This document shows, piece by piece, positions 8,187-16,993 of a DNA stretch of 64,000 bases. The DNA is from JBCCGG01 sp039029395 (GTDB lineage: Bacteria > Pseudomonadota > Alphaproteobacteria > Kiloniellales > JAKSDN01). The notes under the pieces are model-generated. The model searched no databases. It saw only the letters and a program-made list of their open reading frames with translations, and was not told where the DNA came from. A program made the translations under genes and the position numbers. The DNA lies in contig JBCCGG010000005.1 in NCBI GenBank assembly GCA_039029395.1, positions 1 through 64,000 of the forward strand, in the 5' to 3' direction. Every line of letters starts with the position of its first letter. The first letter of the stretch is position 1.

Positions 8187-8888
8187 TCAATAGTCGCGCC
8201 GCGGACCGCTCGTCTTGAGGTGCTGGGGCAGCAGGGTGGCCAGATAGCCCTGGCGCTTTGCGACCAGTTCATCCATGCGGTCCGCGAAATCCTCGCCCAC
8301 GGTGTTTTGCACCGCCGGTAGGCCGGAGAGCGCCGCACGCCAAACGGCAAGCTTGGGAAAACGCACCGAGGGTGTCAGATCGTCCAGGGTAGCGTCGAAG
8401 TAATCCAACCGCACGAAGAGCGGCGCATAGGCCGCATCGACAAGGGAGAAGGCATCGCCGTTGAAGAAGGGGCCGGCGCCGAGCGCCTGTTCCAGCGGGA
8501 CAAGCTTGCGTTGGAAGCCGTCGATCGAAGCCACCAGCGCCGACGCGCTATCGACCGTGGTCAGCTCGCGCAACGGCATGAGCGTCGTCGTGGCGTAGTC
8601 GATCCAGCCCCTATTGACGGCACGGGCGAGCGGGTCTCGTGGCATCAGAGACGGCGGCGAGATCTCATCGAGATATTCCGAGATCACCGCAGATTCGAAG
8701 ATGGACACTTGCCCGTCGACCCGCAACAACGGCACGCGGCCGCTTGGCGACAGCTCCCGGAACCAATCGGGCGGATCGCCCAGATCGACGAAAGCCACCT
8801 CGTGTCCGATTGCCTTGTAGCGCATCAGGATCATCGCGCGCTGAACGAAGGGGCAAAGCCGGAAGGAAATCAGCTCCAGGTGCGGCAT
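8187..8888 (-). CDS. Glutathione S-transferase family protein
   Basis: A 233-residue GST. The N-terminal thioredoxin-like domain has C12 in SFRLCPFVQRA, cis-Pro in GRVPLL, and the glutathione gamma-Glu contact in IFESAVISEYL; the all-helical C-terminal domain follows from about residue 90. The CPF motif resembles omega/lambda-class GSTs that use Cys for thiol transfer. It lies 24 bases after the 3-hydroxyisobutyryl-CoA hydrolase gene on the same strand and may be co-transcribed. Confidence 0.85.
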   Translation of the reverse strand: MPHLELISFRLCPFVQRAMILMRYKAIGHEVAFVDLGDPPDWFRELSPSGRVPLLRVDGQVSIFESAVISEYLDEISPPSLMPRDPLARAVNRGWIDYATTTLMPLRELTTVDSASALVASIDGFQRKLVPLEQALGAGPFFNGDAFSLVDAAYAPLFVRLDYFDATLDDLTPSVRFPKLAVWRAALSGLPAVQNTVGEDFADRMDELVAKRQGYLATLLPQHLKTSGPRRDY

Positions 8889-8912
8889 GATCCTCGCCTT
8901 TGGCGGGCCCGC

Positions 8913-9962
8913 TCAGTCGAAGACCAGGTCGCGGGCACCCAGGGACTCGAAGTGAGCGTCGACCAACGCGTCGTTGACATCGGCCAGCGCGGCCGGGTCC
9001 CAGGCGGGTTGACGGTCCTTGTCGATCACCGCGGCGCGAATTCCCTCCAAAAAATCGTGGCGCGCAAGGCAGGCCTGGCTCAAACGGTACTCCCGAGTCA
9101 TGGCGTCGTCGAAGGCGAGATCGCGACCTTCGACCAGCTGCTTGACGGTGATCTTGAGACTGGTCGGCGAAGCCGCGCGCAAGGTGGACAGAGTCTTCTC
9201 CGCCCACTCCCCCGCCTCCGCCTCGAGCGCCGCTAAAATCGTCTCCAGGCTGTTCTGACCGAAACAGCGGTCGATCGCCGGACGCAGGGCGGCCAGCGGC
9301 GCTTCGCCCGGTGCGGCCGCGAAGTCGGCCAGAATCCCCTCGAGACTCTTGGACAAATCGGCTTCGCCGAGAGCCGCTTCCAGCTCGCCCAGGGCGGCGC
9401 TCTCGATAACTTGCGTGGCGACGCCGGCGGCCAGACTATCCGCGGCCTTAAGGCGCGCGCCGGTCAGGCCAAGATAAAGCCCGAGCGCGCCCGGCAGGCG
9501 CGGCAGGAAGTAGGTCCCGCCGACGTCCGGAAAGAAGCCGATGCCGGTCTCGGGCATGGCGAACAGCGTGTGCTCGCTGGCCAGCCGGTGGCTGCCGTGC
9601 ACCGAGACGCCGACCCCGCCGCCCATGGTGATGCCGTCGATCACCGCGATGTAGGGCTTGGGAAAGTGGAAGACCCGGCGATTGAGCCGGTACTCGGCGC
9701 GGAAGAACTCGGCCGCGACCTTGCCGTCGCCGCGCCCGGAGTTGTAGATCGCGACGATGTCTCCGCCGGCGCAGAAGGCGCGCTCGCCGGTGCCCTTGAT
9801 CAGCACCGCGTCAACCTCCGGATCCTCGGCCCAGAGCCCGAGCTGGGCCTCGAGCCTGAGGCACATCTCCATGGTCAGCGCGTTGAGCGCCTTCGGCCGG
9901 TTCAAAGTGACCGTGGCCAGGGCGCCGGTGCGCGCGAAAAGCAAATCGTCGTCAGCGGTCAT
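8913..9962 (-). CDS. 3-hydroxyisobutyryl-CoA hydrolase
   Basis: A 349-residue crotonase-fold protein. FCAGGDIVAIY carries the oxyanion-hole Gly pair, and ETGIGFFPDVGGTYFL is the signature that separates 3-hydroxyisobutyryl-CoA hydrolases from ordinary enoyl-CoA hydratases; the length also fits. It releases 3-hydroxyisobutyrate in valine catabolism. It follows the acyl-CoA dehydrogenase gene by 15 bases, consistent with consecutive pathway use. Confidence 0.85.
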   Translation of the reverse strand: MTADDDLLFARTGALATVTLNRPKALNALTMEMCLRLEAQLGLWAEDPEVDAVLIKGTGERAFCAGGDIVAIYNSGRGDGKVAAEFFRAEYRLNRRVFHFPKPYIAVIDGITMGGGVGVSVHGSHRLASEHTLFAMPETGIGFFPDVGGTYFLPRLPGALGLYLGLTGARLKAADSLAAGVATQVIESAALGELEAALGEADLSKSLEGILADFAAAPGEAPLAALRPAIDRCFGQNSLETILAALEAEAGEWAEKTLSTLRAASPTSLKITVKQLVEGRDLAFDDAMTREYRLSQACLARHDFLEGIRAAVIDKDRQPAWDPAALADVNDALVDAHFESLGARDLVFD

Positions 9963-9977
9963 GGGTCCTGTGGCTCG

Positions 9978-11126
9978 CTATTGATTGGCCCGGTCGAGCA
10001 GGCGGCGGGCGATGATCAGGCGCATGATCTCGTTGGTGCCCTCGAGGATCTGGTGAACCCGGGCATCGCGCAGGTGGCGCTCGATCGGGTAGTCCTTCAG
10101 ATAGCCGTATCCACCGTGCAGCTGAAGCGCCTCGTTACAGACCTTGAAGCCGATGTCGGTGGCGAAGCGTTTCGCCATGGCGCAGTGCAGGGTCGTGTCG
10201 CCGTCGCCGGAATCGTGGGCATGGGCGGCCCGGTAGAGCAGCAGGCGGGCGGCCTCCAGCTCGGTCGCCAGGTCGGCGTAGCGGAAGCGCAGGGCCTGAA
10301 AGTCGCTGAGCGCCTGGCCGAACTGGCGGCGCTGGCTCATGTGCTCGCGCGCCGCCTCCAGGCAGGCCCGCGCGGCGCCCAGCGAGCAGGCGGCGATGTT
10401 GAGCCGGCCGCCGTCCAAGCCGGCCATGGCGATGGTGAAGCCGTCGCCCTCGGCGCCCAGACGGTTGGCGGCCGGCACCCGGGCGTCCTCGAAGATCACC
10501 ATGGCGGTCGGCTGGCTGTTCCAGCCGAGCTTGCGCTCCTGCTTGCCGAAGGAAAGCCCGGCGGTGCCGCTGGGCACCACCAGGGTCGAGATGCCCTTGG
10601 GCCCGGCCTCGCCGGTGCGGCACATGACCACATAGATGTCCGAGCGCCCGCCGCCGGAGATGAAGGCCTTGGTGCCGTTCAAGACATAGTCGTCGCCGTC
10701 CCTGACCGCCCGGGTCTGGAGTGCGGCGGCGTCGGACCCTGCGCCCGGTTCGGTCAGGCAATAGCTGGCGAAATGCTCCATCGCGGTGAGCTTGGGCAGG
10801 AAGGCGCGGCGCTGCTGGTCGCCGCCGAAGCGGTCGATCATCCAGGCCGCCATGTTGTGGATCGAGATATAGGCCGCTGTCGAGGTGCAGCCGGCTGCCA
10901 GCTCCTCGAAGATGATCGCCGAATCGAGCCGCCCGAGCCCGGCGCCGCCCACCGCCGGGTCACAGGTGATACCGGCGAAGCCGAGGGCGGCCGCCTGGCG
11001 CAGGGTCTCCTCGGGAAAGATCTTCTCTTCGTCCCATTTGCCCGCATGGGGCGCCATCTCGGCCACAGCGAAGTCGCGGGCCAGATCCTGAAAGGCACGT
11101 TGCTCCTCGGAGAGCTGGAAATCCAT
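9978..11126 (-). CDS. Acyl-CoA dehydrogenase, probably isobutyryl-CoA
   Basis: A 382-residue FAD-dependent dehydrogenase. CLTEPGAGSDAAALQTRA is the first family signature, QLHGGYGYLKDYPIERHLRD the second, and the catalytic base is the Glu of ILEGTNEIMR. Similarity to ACAD8-type enzymes and the adjoining 3-hydroxyisobutyryl-CoA hydrolase point to isobutyryl-CoA as substrate; other branched acyl-CoAs cannot be excluded. First gene of the three-gene unit. Confidence 0.85.
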   Translation of the reverse strand: MDFQLSEEQRAFQDLARDFAVAEMAPHAGKWDEEKIFPEETLRQAAALGFAGITCDPAVGGAGLGRLDSAIIFEELAAGCTSTAAYISIHNMAAWMIDRFGGDQQRRAFLPKLTAMEHFASYCLTEPGAGSDAAALQTRAVRDGDDYVLNGTKAFISGGGRSDIYVVMCRTGEAGPKGISTLVVPSGTAGLSFGKQERKLGWNSQPTAMVIFEDARVPAANRLGAEGDGFTIAMAGLDGGRLNIAACSLGAARACLEAAREHMSQRRQFGQALSDFQALRFRYADLATELEAARLLLYRAAHAHDSGDGDTTLHCAMAKRFATDIGFKVCNEALQLHGGYGYLKDYPIERHLRDARVHQILEGTNEIMRLIIARRLLDRANQ

Positions 11127-11355
11127 GGGTCGGGGCTCGAGGTGATCCGGGGCTCGCGATCATAGAAGCGGGCGCGAGGCTGTCAATTGGACGGGGGCCA
11201 TTCCGATCAGCCGTTAATACGCAGACTTCACCACTTTCAGAGGTTCAATATCACTATTTGATTTTTTAAGATTTTTCTGTCAATTCAACGGCTAACCGGC
11301 CGTTTTTCTGGTAAACTGACCGACCGCAGCGCGCGCCATTCTTGAAAGCCCCTCG

Positions 11356-12378
11356 ATGACCAAGACCGTCCTTTCCATCGTCGTGCCGGCCTATAACGAG
11401 CAGGAGGTGCTCGAGGAGTTTCACGGCCGGCTGCTGGCGGTGCTCGCGCCCTTGGACGTCGAGCCGGACATTCTCTACGTGGACGACGGCAGCAGCGACG
11501 ACACGCCGGCCCTGCTCCAGCAGCTGAAAAGACACGACCCCCACGTCGGGGTGATCAGCCTGAGCCGCAACTTCGGAAAGGAGGCGGCGCTGACCGCCGG
11601 CATTAACCATGCCTGCGGCGACGCGGTCGTGGTGATCGACGCCGACCTGCAGGACCCGCCCGAGCTGATCCCCGAGTTCATTCGGGTCTGGCGCGAGGAG
11701 AACGCCGACGTGGTCTATGGGCAGCGCACCGCCCGGGACGGCGAGACCTGGTTCAAGAAGTCAACCGCCAGCCTGTTCTACCGCATGATGCAGCGCATCG
11801 GACGGGTGCGCATCCCGAAAGACACCGGCGATTTTCGCCTTATGGACCGGCGCGCGGTCGAGGCCCTCAAACAGCTGCCCGAGCACCACCGCTTCATGAA
11901 AGGGCTTTTCGCCTGGATCGGCTTCAAGCAGGTCGCGGTGTCCTACCGCCGGGATCCGCGCTATGCCGGCGAGACCAAGTGGAACTACTGGCAGCTCTGG
12001 AACCTGGCGATCGAAGGTTTCACGTCCTATAGCGTTACGCCGCTCAAGATCGCCACCTACATCGGCATGGTCATCGCGATCGGCGCCTTTCTCTATGGCT
12101 TGATCATGATCTCGCGCACCCTCCTGTTCGGCAATCCGGTGGCCGGCTATCCCTCGCTGCTGGTGGTGGTGCTGTTTCTGGGCGGCATCCAGCTGCTCTT
12201 CATCGGCATTTTGGGCGAGTATCTGGGGCGGATCTTCAACGAGACCAAGCGCCGCCCGCTCTATCTGATCGAGACCTACCGGCCTTCCAGCGCGGCCGAA
12301 ACCCGTGCCCAACCAGGCGAGGCCCCGGCGCCGTCGGCGCCGAGCGAGACCAAGAGCGAGGTCCGTCTTACCTTATGA
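11356..12378 (+). CDS. GT2 glycosyltransferase, polyprenyl-phosphate type
   Basis: A 340-residue membrane glycosyltransferase of the GtrB/ArnC kind. VVPAYNEQEVL starts the GT-A domain, DADLQDPPELIPEF is the metal/nucleotide motif, and two C-terminal membrane segments lie near residues 235-255 and 270-295. Such enzymes load a sugar on undecaprenyl phosphate for transfer outside. The next gene, a GtrA-type flippase, overlaps by four bases, supporting this role. The sugar is unknown. Confidence 0.88.
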   Translation: MTKTVLSIVVPAYNEQEVLEEFHGRLLAVLAPLDVEPDILYVDDGSSDDTPALLQQLKRHDPHVGVISLSRNFGKEAALTAGINHACGDAVVVIDADLQDPPELIPEFIRVWREENADVVYGQRTARDGETWFKKSTASLFYRMMQRIGRVRIPKDTGDFRLMDRRAVEALKQLPEHHRFMKGLFAWIGFKQVAVSYRRDPRYAGETKWNYWQLWNLAIEGFTSYSVTPLKIATYIGMVIAIGAFLYGLIMISRTLLFGNPVAGYPSLLVVVLFLGGIQLLFIGILGEYLGRIFNETKRRPLYLIETYRPSSAAETRAQPGEAPAPSAPSETKSEVRLTL

Positions 12379-12797
12379 TCAGGCTGTGGCGGCTCGCCTT
12401 GCAGTACATGAAGTTCGGTGGCGTCGGTCTCTGCTCGACCGCGGTCCATGTCGGCGTCTTCACGGTGCTGATCGAGTTCTTCGCCGTGGCCCCGCTGATC
12501 TCCAACGTCTTTGCCTTCTGCGTCGCGGTCGTGGTCTCTTTCTTCGGCCACTTCCATTGGACCTTCTCGGAGACCAAGTCCGGGCAGCGGCCCGCGCGGG
12601 CGACCTTCCTGCGCTTTGCCGTTACCGCCCTGCTCGGCCTGGGGCTCAACTCACTCTTGGTCTACGCGGTCGACGACATCTTCAAGCTGCACCCCCTCTA
12701 TTCGGTCATCGGCATGATCTTCTTGGTGCCGCCGGTCATCTTCGCGATTAGCAAGTACTGGGCCTTTCGCGACGTTCCCGAGGGCCACGGCGCCTGA
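12375..12797 (+). CDS. GtrA family membrane protein
   Basis: A 140-residue protein with four predicted membrane helices in the GtrA pattern (FGGVGLCSTAVHVGVF near the start, VVVSFFGHFHWTF in the middle, ending with KYWAFRD). GtrA-type proteins are thought to flip the lipid-linked sugar made by their GtrB partner. The ATG overlaps the stop of the glycosyltransferase (ATGA). No third, GtrC-like, glucosyltransferase follows. Confidence 0.85.
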   Translation: MIRLWRLALQYMKFGGVGLCSTAVHVGVFTVLIEFFAVAPLISNVFAFCVAVVVSFFGHFHWTFSETKSGQRPARATFLRFAVTALLGLGLNSLLVYAVDDIFKLHPLYSVIGMIFLVPPVIFAISKYWAFRDVPEGHGA

Positions 12798-12885
12798 TCC
12801 GCAAGGCTCCGCTCAGCGCCCTTGGCGCCGGCCAGACTTGCAGCGTAGTATGGCGCCGATTTCCTAGGACGCTGGGAGGCCCCAC

Positions 12886-13941
12886 ATGGCCAAGCTCGAG
12901 CTGCGCGACAACCCCTATCTCAGGAGCGGTGCCCCGGCACGCCGGCCCGAGACCCTGGGCGCCTATCCCCAAGTCCGCATGCGGCGCAACCGGAGCCACG
13001 GCTGGAGCCGGCGCCTGGTCGCTGAGAACCGCCTTTCGGCTGCCGATCTGATCTGCCCGATTTTCGTCCAGGAAGCGCCCGGGACGAGCCCGGTGCCCTC
13101 CATGCCGGGCATCGAGCGCTACGGCCCGGACAGCCTGGTCGCGGCCTGCGCCCGGGTCGCCGAGCTGGACATTCCTGCGGTCGCCCTCTTCCCCTACCTG
13201 GACGCCTCCATCAAGACCCCGGACTGCGCGGAGGCGGCCAATCCGGACAATTTGGTGTGCCGGGCGATCCGCCTGGTCAAGCGCGAGCTGCCCGAGCTCG
13301 GGATCATCTGCGACGTGGCGCTCGACCCCTACAACTCGCTCGGCCACGACGGCCTGGTGGTCGACGGCAAGATCCTCAACGACGAGACCATCGAGGTGCT
13401 GATCGCCCAGTCTTTGGTTCAAGCCGCCGCGGGCTGCGATGTGGTCGCGCCTTCTGACATGATGGACGGGCGGATCGGCGCGATCCGCACGGCGCTCGAC
13501 GACGAAGGCTTCCAGGAGGTCAAGATCTGCGCCTATTCGGCGAAGTATGCCTCGGCGCTCTACGATCCCTTCCGGGATGCCGTCGGCTCGGGCGTGAAAC
13601 TGTCCGGCGACAAGAAGACCTACCAGATGGACCCCGCCAACTCGGACGAGGCCCTGCGCGAGGTCGCGCTCGACATCGACGAGGGCGCCGACATGGTGAT
13701 GGTTAAGCCCGGCCTGCCCTATCTGGACATCGTGCGCCGGGTCAAGGACAGCTTCGGCGTGCCGACCCTGGCCTACCAGGTCAGCGGCGAGTTCGCCATG
13801 ATGAAGGCGGCGGTCGCCAACGGCTGGCTCGACAATGACAAAATCGTGATGGAGACCCTGATCGCCTTCAAACGGGCCGGCGCTGATGCCATCCTGAGCT
13901 ATGCAGCCATTGAAGCCGCGGAGCGCCTGACCTCGGGTTAA
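12886..13941 (+). CDS. hemB: Porphobilinogen synthase
   Basis: Condenses two 5-aminolevulinate molecules to porphobilinogen in heme and tetrapyrrole synthesis. The 351-residue protein has the Schiff-base lysines K220 (AYSAKYASALYDPF) and K274 (MVKPGLPYLDIV). The stretch CDVALDPYNSLGHDG lacks the three-Cys zinc site of animal and enterobacterial enzymes, placing it in the Mg-dependent type usual in alphaproteobacteria. It stands alone, 88 bases after gtrA. Confidence 0.96.
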   Translation: MAKLELRDNPYLRSGAPARRPETLGAYPQVRMRRNRSHGWSRRLVAENRLSAADLICPIFVQEAPGTSPVPSMPGIERYGPDSLVAACARVAELDIPAVALFPYLDASIKTPDCAEAANPDNLVCRAIRLVKRELPELGIICDVALDPYNSLGHDGLVVDGKILNDETIEVLIAQSLVQAAAGCDVVAPSDMMDGRIGAIRTALDDEGFQEVKICAYSAKYASALYDPFRDAVGSGVKLSGDKKTYQMDPANSDEALREVALDIDEGADMVMVKPGLPYLDIVRRVKDSFGVPTLAYQVSGEFAMMKAAVANGWLDNDKIVMETLIAFKRAGADAILSYAAIEAAERLTSG

Positions 13942-14041
13942 CTCTTCTAGAAGCAAACACCCGGCAAATTCTTGTCATCGTCGACCGGCGCAAGTCCGGT
14001 AGGGGGAAGGTGAGTCTAGCGCACGTCTGGAGGATCGAGTC

Positions 14042-14695
14042 ATCGCCAAGGCAAAGCAGAAGAAGAAGCGTACCAAGACCCGCGCCAAAGCCAAATCCGA
14101 CAGCTCGTCAGGATCGGTCTCCTGGGGCGGCGCCGCCGCCAGCCAGAACACCCGAGGCCTCAACATCGTCATCGGCCTGCTCGCCGTGGCCGCGGTCGCC
14201 GGCATCGCCTGGTACTGGATTCAAACGACCAGCGCGGAGCGGGACTTCATGGCGCTTGCGGAAGAGGGCCGCGACAATCTGGACGCGGTCCAGAGTCACC
14301 CGAACCGGGGCCGCTCCCACTTCTCGCCGGGCGGCAGCTACAATTACGGTGAGCCTTTCCCGACCTCGGGCCCGCACGACCCGATCTGGCTCGACCCCGG
14401 CTTCTACCATGCCGCCATGCCGGCGACCCGGATCGTCCATTCCCTGGAACACGGCAACGTGGTGATCTACTACGACCGGCCGGGCGATGATGTCATGGAG
14501 ATGATCGAAGACTGGGTCGGCCTCTACCCGGGCCAGTGGGACGGCTTGATCGCCACCCCGAGCCCGGGCCTGGGCAGCGCGGTCATGCTGAATGCCTGGA
14601 CCAAGTCCCTAGAGCTCGATCCCTTCGATCCGATCGCCGCCGCCGCTTTCATCGACACCTACCGGGGCCGCGGCCCGGAAAACCCGGTGCGTTAA
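14042..14695 (+). CDS. DUF3105 membrane-anchored protein, apparent ATC start
   Basis: The protein has a Lys/Arg-rich N-terminus, one membrane helix (LNIVIGLLAVAAVAGIAWYWI) and an outer domain with the DUF3105 hallmark HSLEHGNVVIYYDRP. The reading frame is open from 14003 but holds no ATG, GTG or TTG before a GTG at 14186 in the middle of the helix. GGAGG at 14029-14033 lies eight bases before ATC at 14042, giving a start of x-AKAKQKKKR, which I take as most likely. A point sequencing error of ATG is the alternative. It converges with the next gene, sharing TTAA. Confidence 0.7.
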   Translation: MAKAKQKKKRTKTRAKAKSDSSSGSVSWGGAAASQNTRGLNIVIGLLAVAAVAGIAWYWIQTTSAERDFMALAEEGRDNLDAVQSHPNRGRSHFSPGGSYNYGEPFPTSGPHDPIWLDPGFYHAAMPATRIVHSLEHGNVVIYYDRPGDDVMEMIEDWVGLYPGQWDGLIATPSPGLGSAVMLNAWTKSLELDPFDPIAAAAFIDTYRGRGPENPVR

Positions 14696-15702
14696 AGGAA
14701 AGCCGCGAAGTAGCGCGCCAGGCAGGTGTCGTGCCAAGGGGTCAGCGGGCCACGCTGGTGGAATCCTAGGTGCCCCCCCGAGTCGCTCAAAAGCAACGTG
14801 AGATTTGGATTGCACGACCAGTCGAAACGCTCATAGGCATCGACCGGAATCCAAGGATCGTCCCGGGCGTGCAGCACTAGGGTTGAGCACGGCACCTCGG
14901 CGAGATAAGCCTGGGCGCTGCTGTGCCGGTAATAGCTATCGGCTCCCTCGAAGCCGGCCCGCTTGGCGACGAAGAATTCGTCGAACTCGAACTCCCGGCG
15001 GGCGGCGCGGATCGCCCGGCGCTCCTCGCCGGTCAGCTCGGCGGCTCCGGCTTGGGCCTCGATTTTCATGCGCCGTAGAAGCGCGTACTGGTAGATCCAA
15101 TTCCGTGGCTGTTCCAGGCAAATTTGGCAGTCCTTGAGGTCGAGCGGCGCGGAGATGGCGGCGGCGGCGCGGATCGGAAAGGCCTGGCCAAACTCGGCGA
15201 GAAACTTGATCAGCATGTTGCCGCCCAGGGAGTAGCCGACCAACAGCAAGCCGGCGTCCTTGAGAGTTGAATCCAAGGCGTTCAGGGCGTCCCTTAGATC
15301 CTCGCTGCGCCCGGCGTGATACTGCCAGCGACAGAGCGGGCGCGAGGGGCCGGCGCCGCGCAGGTTGAGGCGCAGCACAGGGTAGCCTAGACCGAGCAGG
15401 TGGCGTGCGCTCCTCAGGATGTAGTAGCTGTCCTCGCAACCGGTCAGGCCGTGAATCAAGACCACAAGCGGCCGTCCGGAGGCTGCCAAGGGCCGGTGCA
15501 AGCGGGCCACCAGGCGATCGCCGCTGCCGTCAGCCATGGCCAGCTCGAGACGCTCGCCCGGCCAGGGGGACAGCCGGGGCGGAAAGGGCAGGAGCTGGTT
15601 GCGCAGAGTCTGCAGATCGCCGCCGAGCCAGGGCGGACGCTGCCGAAAGACCGGAAAAGCGACCTTGTCCCGGAGACCGGCCGCGCCAGTCTGGTCATGC
15701 AT
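14692..15702 (-). CDS. YheT family alpha/beta hydrolase
   Basis: A 336-residue hydrolase. VVLIHGLTGCEDSYY gives the oxyanion loop, LLVGYSLGGNMLIKFL the nucleophile Ser, ARDDPWIPVDAYERF the Asp and SGGHLGF the His. The N-terminal region WLGGDLQTLRNQLLP is typical of YheT/EMB8-like hydrolases, whose substrates are poorly known (esters). It is the last gene of a minus-strand run of cupin, hydrolase and decarboxylase genes. Confidence 0.85.
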   Translation of the reverse strand: MHDQTGAAGLRDKVAFPVFRQRPPWLGGDLQTLRNQLLPFPPRLSPWPGERLELAMADGSGDRLVARLHRPLAASGRPLVVLIHGLTGCEDSYYILRSARHLLGLGYPVLRLNLRGAGPSRPLCRWQYHAGRSEDLRDALNALDSTLKDAGLLLVGYSLGGNMLIKFLAEFGQAFPIRAAAAISAPLDLKDCQICLEQPRNWIYQYALLRRMKIEAQAGAAELTGEERRAIRAARREFEFDEFFVAKRAGFEGADSYYRHSSAQAYLAEVPCSTLVLHARDDPWIPVDAYERFDWSCNPNLTLLLSDSGGHLGFHQRGPLTPWHDTCLARYFAAFL

Positions 15703-15711
15703 GGGCCGGCA

Positions 15712-16083
15712 TCAATCCTCGTCGATGCGCTGGTTGGGCACGCGCAAGAACACCAAGATCACCGCCCCCTCGGGCGCATGGGAGGAGTGCTGGCTGCCGG
15801 CCTCGTAGCTGACGAAGTCGCCGGCCTTGAGCCGGCCGCCGTCGCTGTCGATGAGCTCGCCCTCGAGCACGTAGAACTCCTCGACGTCGCTGTGCACATG
15901 GAGCTGCGAGGTGGCGCCCGGCGCGAAGCGGATCGCGAAGCACCCGGGCCCTCCGTCGGCGCTTTCCTTGCTCAGCGGCAACCAGGTCAAGCCCGGCCGC
16001 ACGGTGCCGAAGCGGTCGTAGGGCCTGAAATCTTCGGTCGGAAGGGAAATGATGCGCCTAAGCGCCGGATCGAGCTCAGTCAT
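15712..16083 (-). CDS. Cupin domain protein
   Basis: A 123-residue single cupin. SQLHVHSDVEEFYVLEGEL supplies the His-x-His and Glu of motif 1 and SQHSSHAPEG the His of motif 2, so a metal site is likely intact. It resembles ChrR-like/small anti-sigma or regulatory cupins, but function cannot be assigned. Nine bases before the YheT gene, so co-transcribed. Confidence 0.8.
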   Translation of the reverse strand: MTELDPALRRIISLPTEDFRPYDRFGTVRPGLTWLPLSKESADGGPGCFAIRFAPGATSQLHVHSDVEEFYVLEGELIDSDGGRLKAGDFVSYEAGSQHSSHAPEGAVILVFLRVPNQRIDED

Positions 16084-16129
16084 GGCAATGACCCCGTGTA
16101 CCCCTAGAATGCGATCAAGGCGCAGAATC

Positions 16130-16993
16130 CTAGCCGGTCTCAGCCAGCCAGTCCAACAGTGTGGCGATCTGATCGTCCGCCATCAAGGCCGGGGCGTGGC
16201 CGCAGCCGGAAACCTCGACGACCCGGGCCTTCGGCCCGCGCCGGGTCATCTCTTCGGCGGTTTCGGGCAGCAACAAGTCGGACTCGGCACCACGCAGCAC
16301 CAGGACCGGGCAGTCGATCTTGTCCCAGACCTCCCACAGGGCGACGTCGCCGATCTCGGGCACCCGGAAGGGCAACGCGATCGCCGGGTCGTAGGCCAGG
16401 CGGTAGCCGCCGTTTCCCGCCGGCACGGTCGAGTGCTCGGCCATATGGCGCCATTGGCTGTCGGTCAGGTCGCCGAAGGGCGCGGCGACCTCGCGGAAAT
16501 AGGCCTCGGCGGCCGCCATGTCCGCAAAGTGGGGATCGGTGCCGACGTAGTCGCCGATCCGCTTCAATGCGGCGGCCGGAATGAAGGGCCCGACGTCGTT
16601 GACCACCAGGCGGCGAATTGGGCTCCCCGGCTGAGCCGCCAGCATCATGCCGATCAACCCACCCATGGAGGTGCCGATCCAGTCGACGCTCTCGACGCCC
16701 AGGTGCGCCAGCAGAACCGCGCTGTCGGCCAGATAGAGGGGATAGCCGTAACCGGCCGGATCGGCCAGCCAAGCGCTCTTGCCGCGCCCGACCACATCGG
16801 GACAGGCAACCCGGTATCCCGCCCCGACGAGCGCCCGCGCGAGCCAATCGAAGTCCCGCCCGTTGCGGGTCAGGCCGTGGACGCAAACCGCGTTGCGCGC
16901 CGCATCCGGGCGGCCCCACTCGGAAACGTGGAGCCGGTGAAAGCCACTGGCCGAAAGTCCCAATAGGCGGGCGTCGCGAGGCTCCTCGCTCAT
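16130..16993 (-). CDS. Alpha/beta fold hydrolase
   Basis: A 287-residue hydrolase with VHGLTRNGRDFDWLARAL, nucleophile in DWIGTSMGGLIGMML, Asp in RGAESDLLLP and His in SGCGHAPALM: a full triad. It resembles MhpC/haloalkane-dehalogenase-like cytoplasmic esterases. Its ATG overlaps the stop of the decarboxylase gene by four bases, so the pair is coupled; whether it acts in polyamine metabolism is unknown. Confidence 0.82.
   Translation of the reverse strand: MSEEPRDARLLGLSASGFHRLHVSEWGRPDAARNAVCVHGLTRNGRDFDWLARALVGAGYRVACPDVVGRGKSAWLADPAGYGYPLYLADSAVLLAHLGVESVDWIGTSMGGLIGMMLAAQPGSPIRRLVVNDVGPFIPAAALKRIGDYVGTDPHFADMAAAEAYFREVAAPFGDLTDSQWRHMAEHSTVPAGNGGYRLAYDPAIALPFRVPEIGDVALWEVWDKIDCPVLVLRGAESDLLLPETAEEMTRRGPKARVVEVSGCGHAPALMADDQIATLLDWLAETG

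Noticed and set aside
8014..8187. Possible RNA gene upstream of the stress protein
   Set aside because: The visible stems are the FNR-like promoter dyad and a short repeat; no tRNA or known ncRNA shape is present.
9411..11165. 584-codon open frame on the plus strand
   Set aside because: It lies antisense to the hydrolase and dehydrogenase genes, is rich in Arg/Gly/Ala and has no domain; a high-GC shadow.
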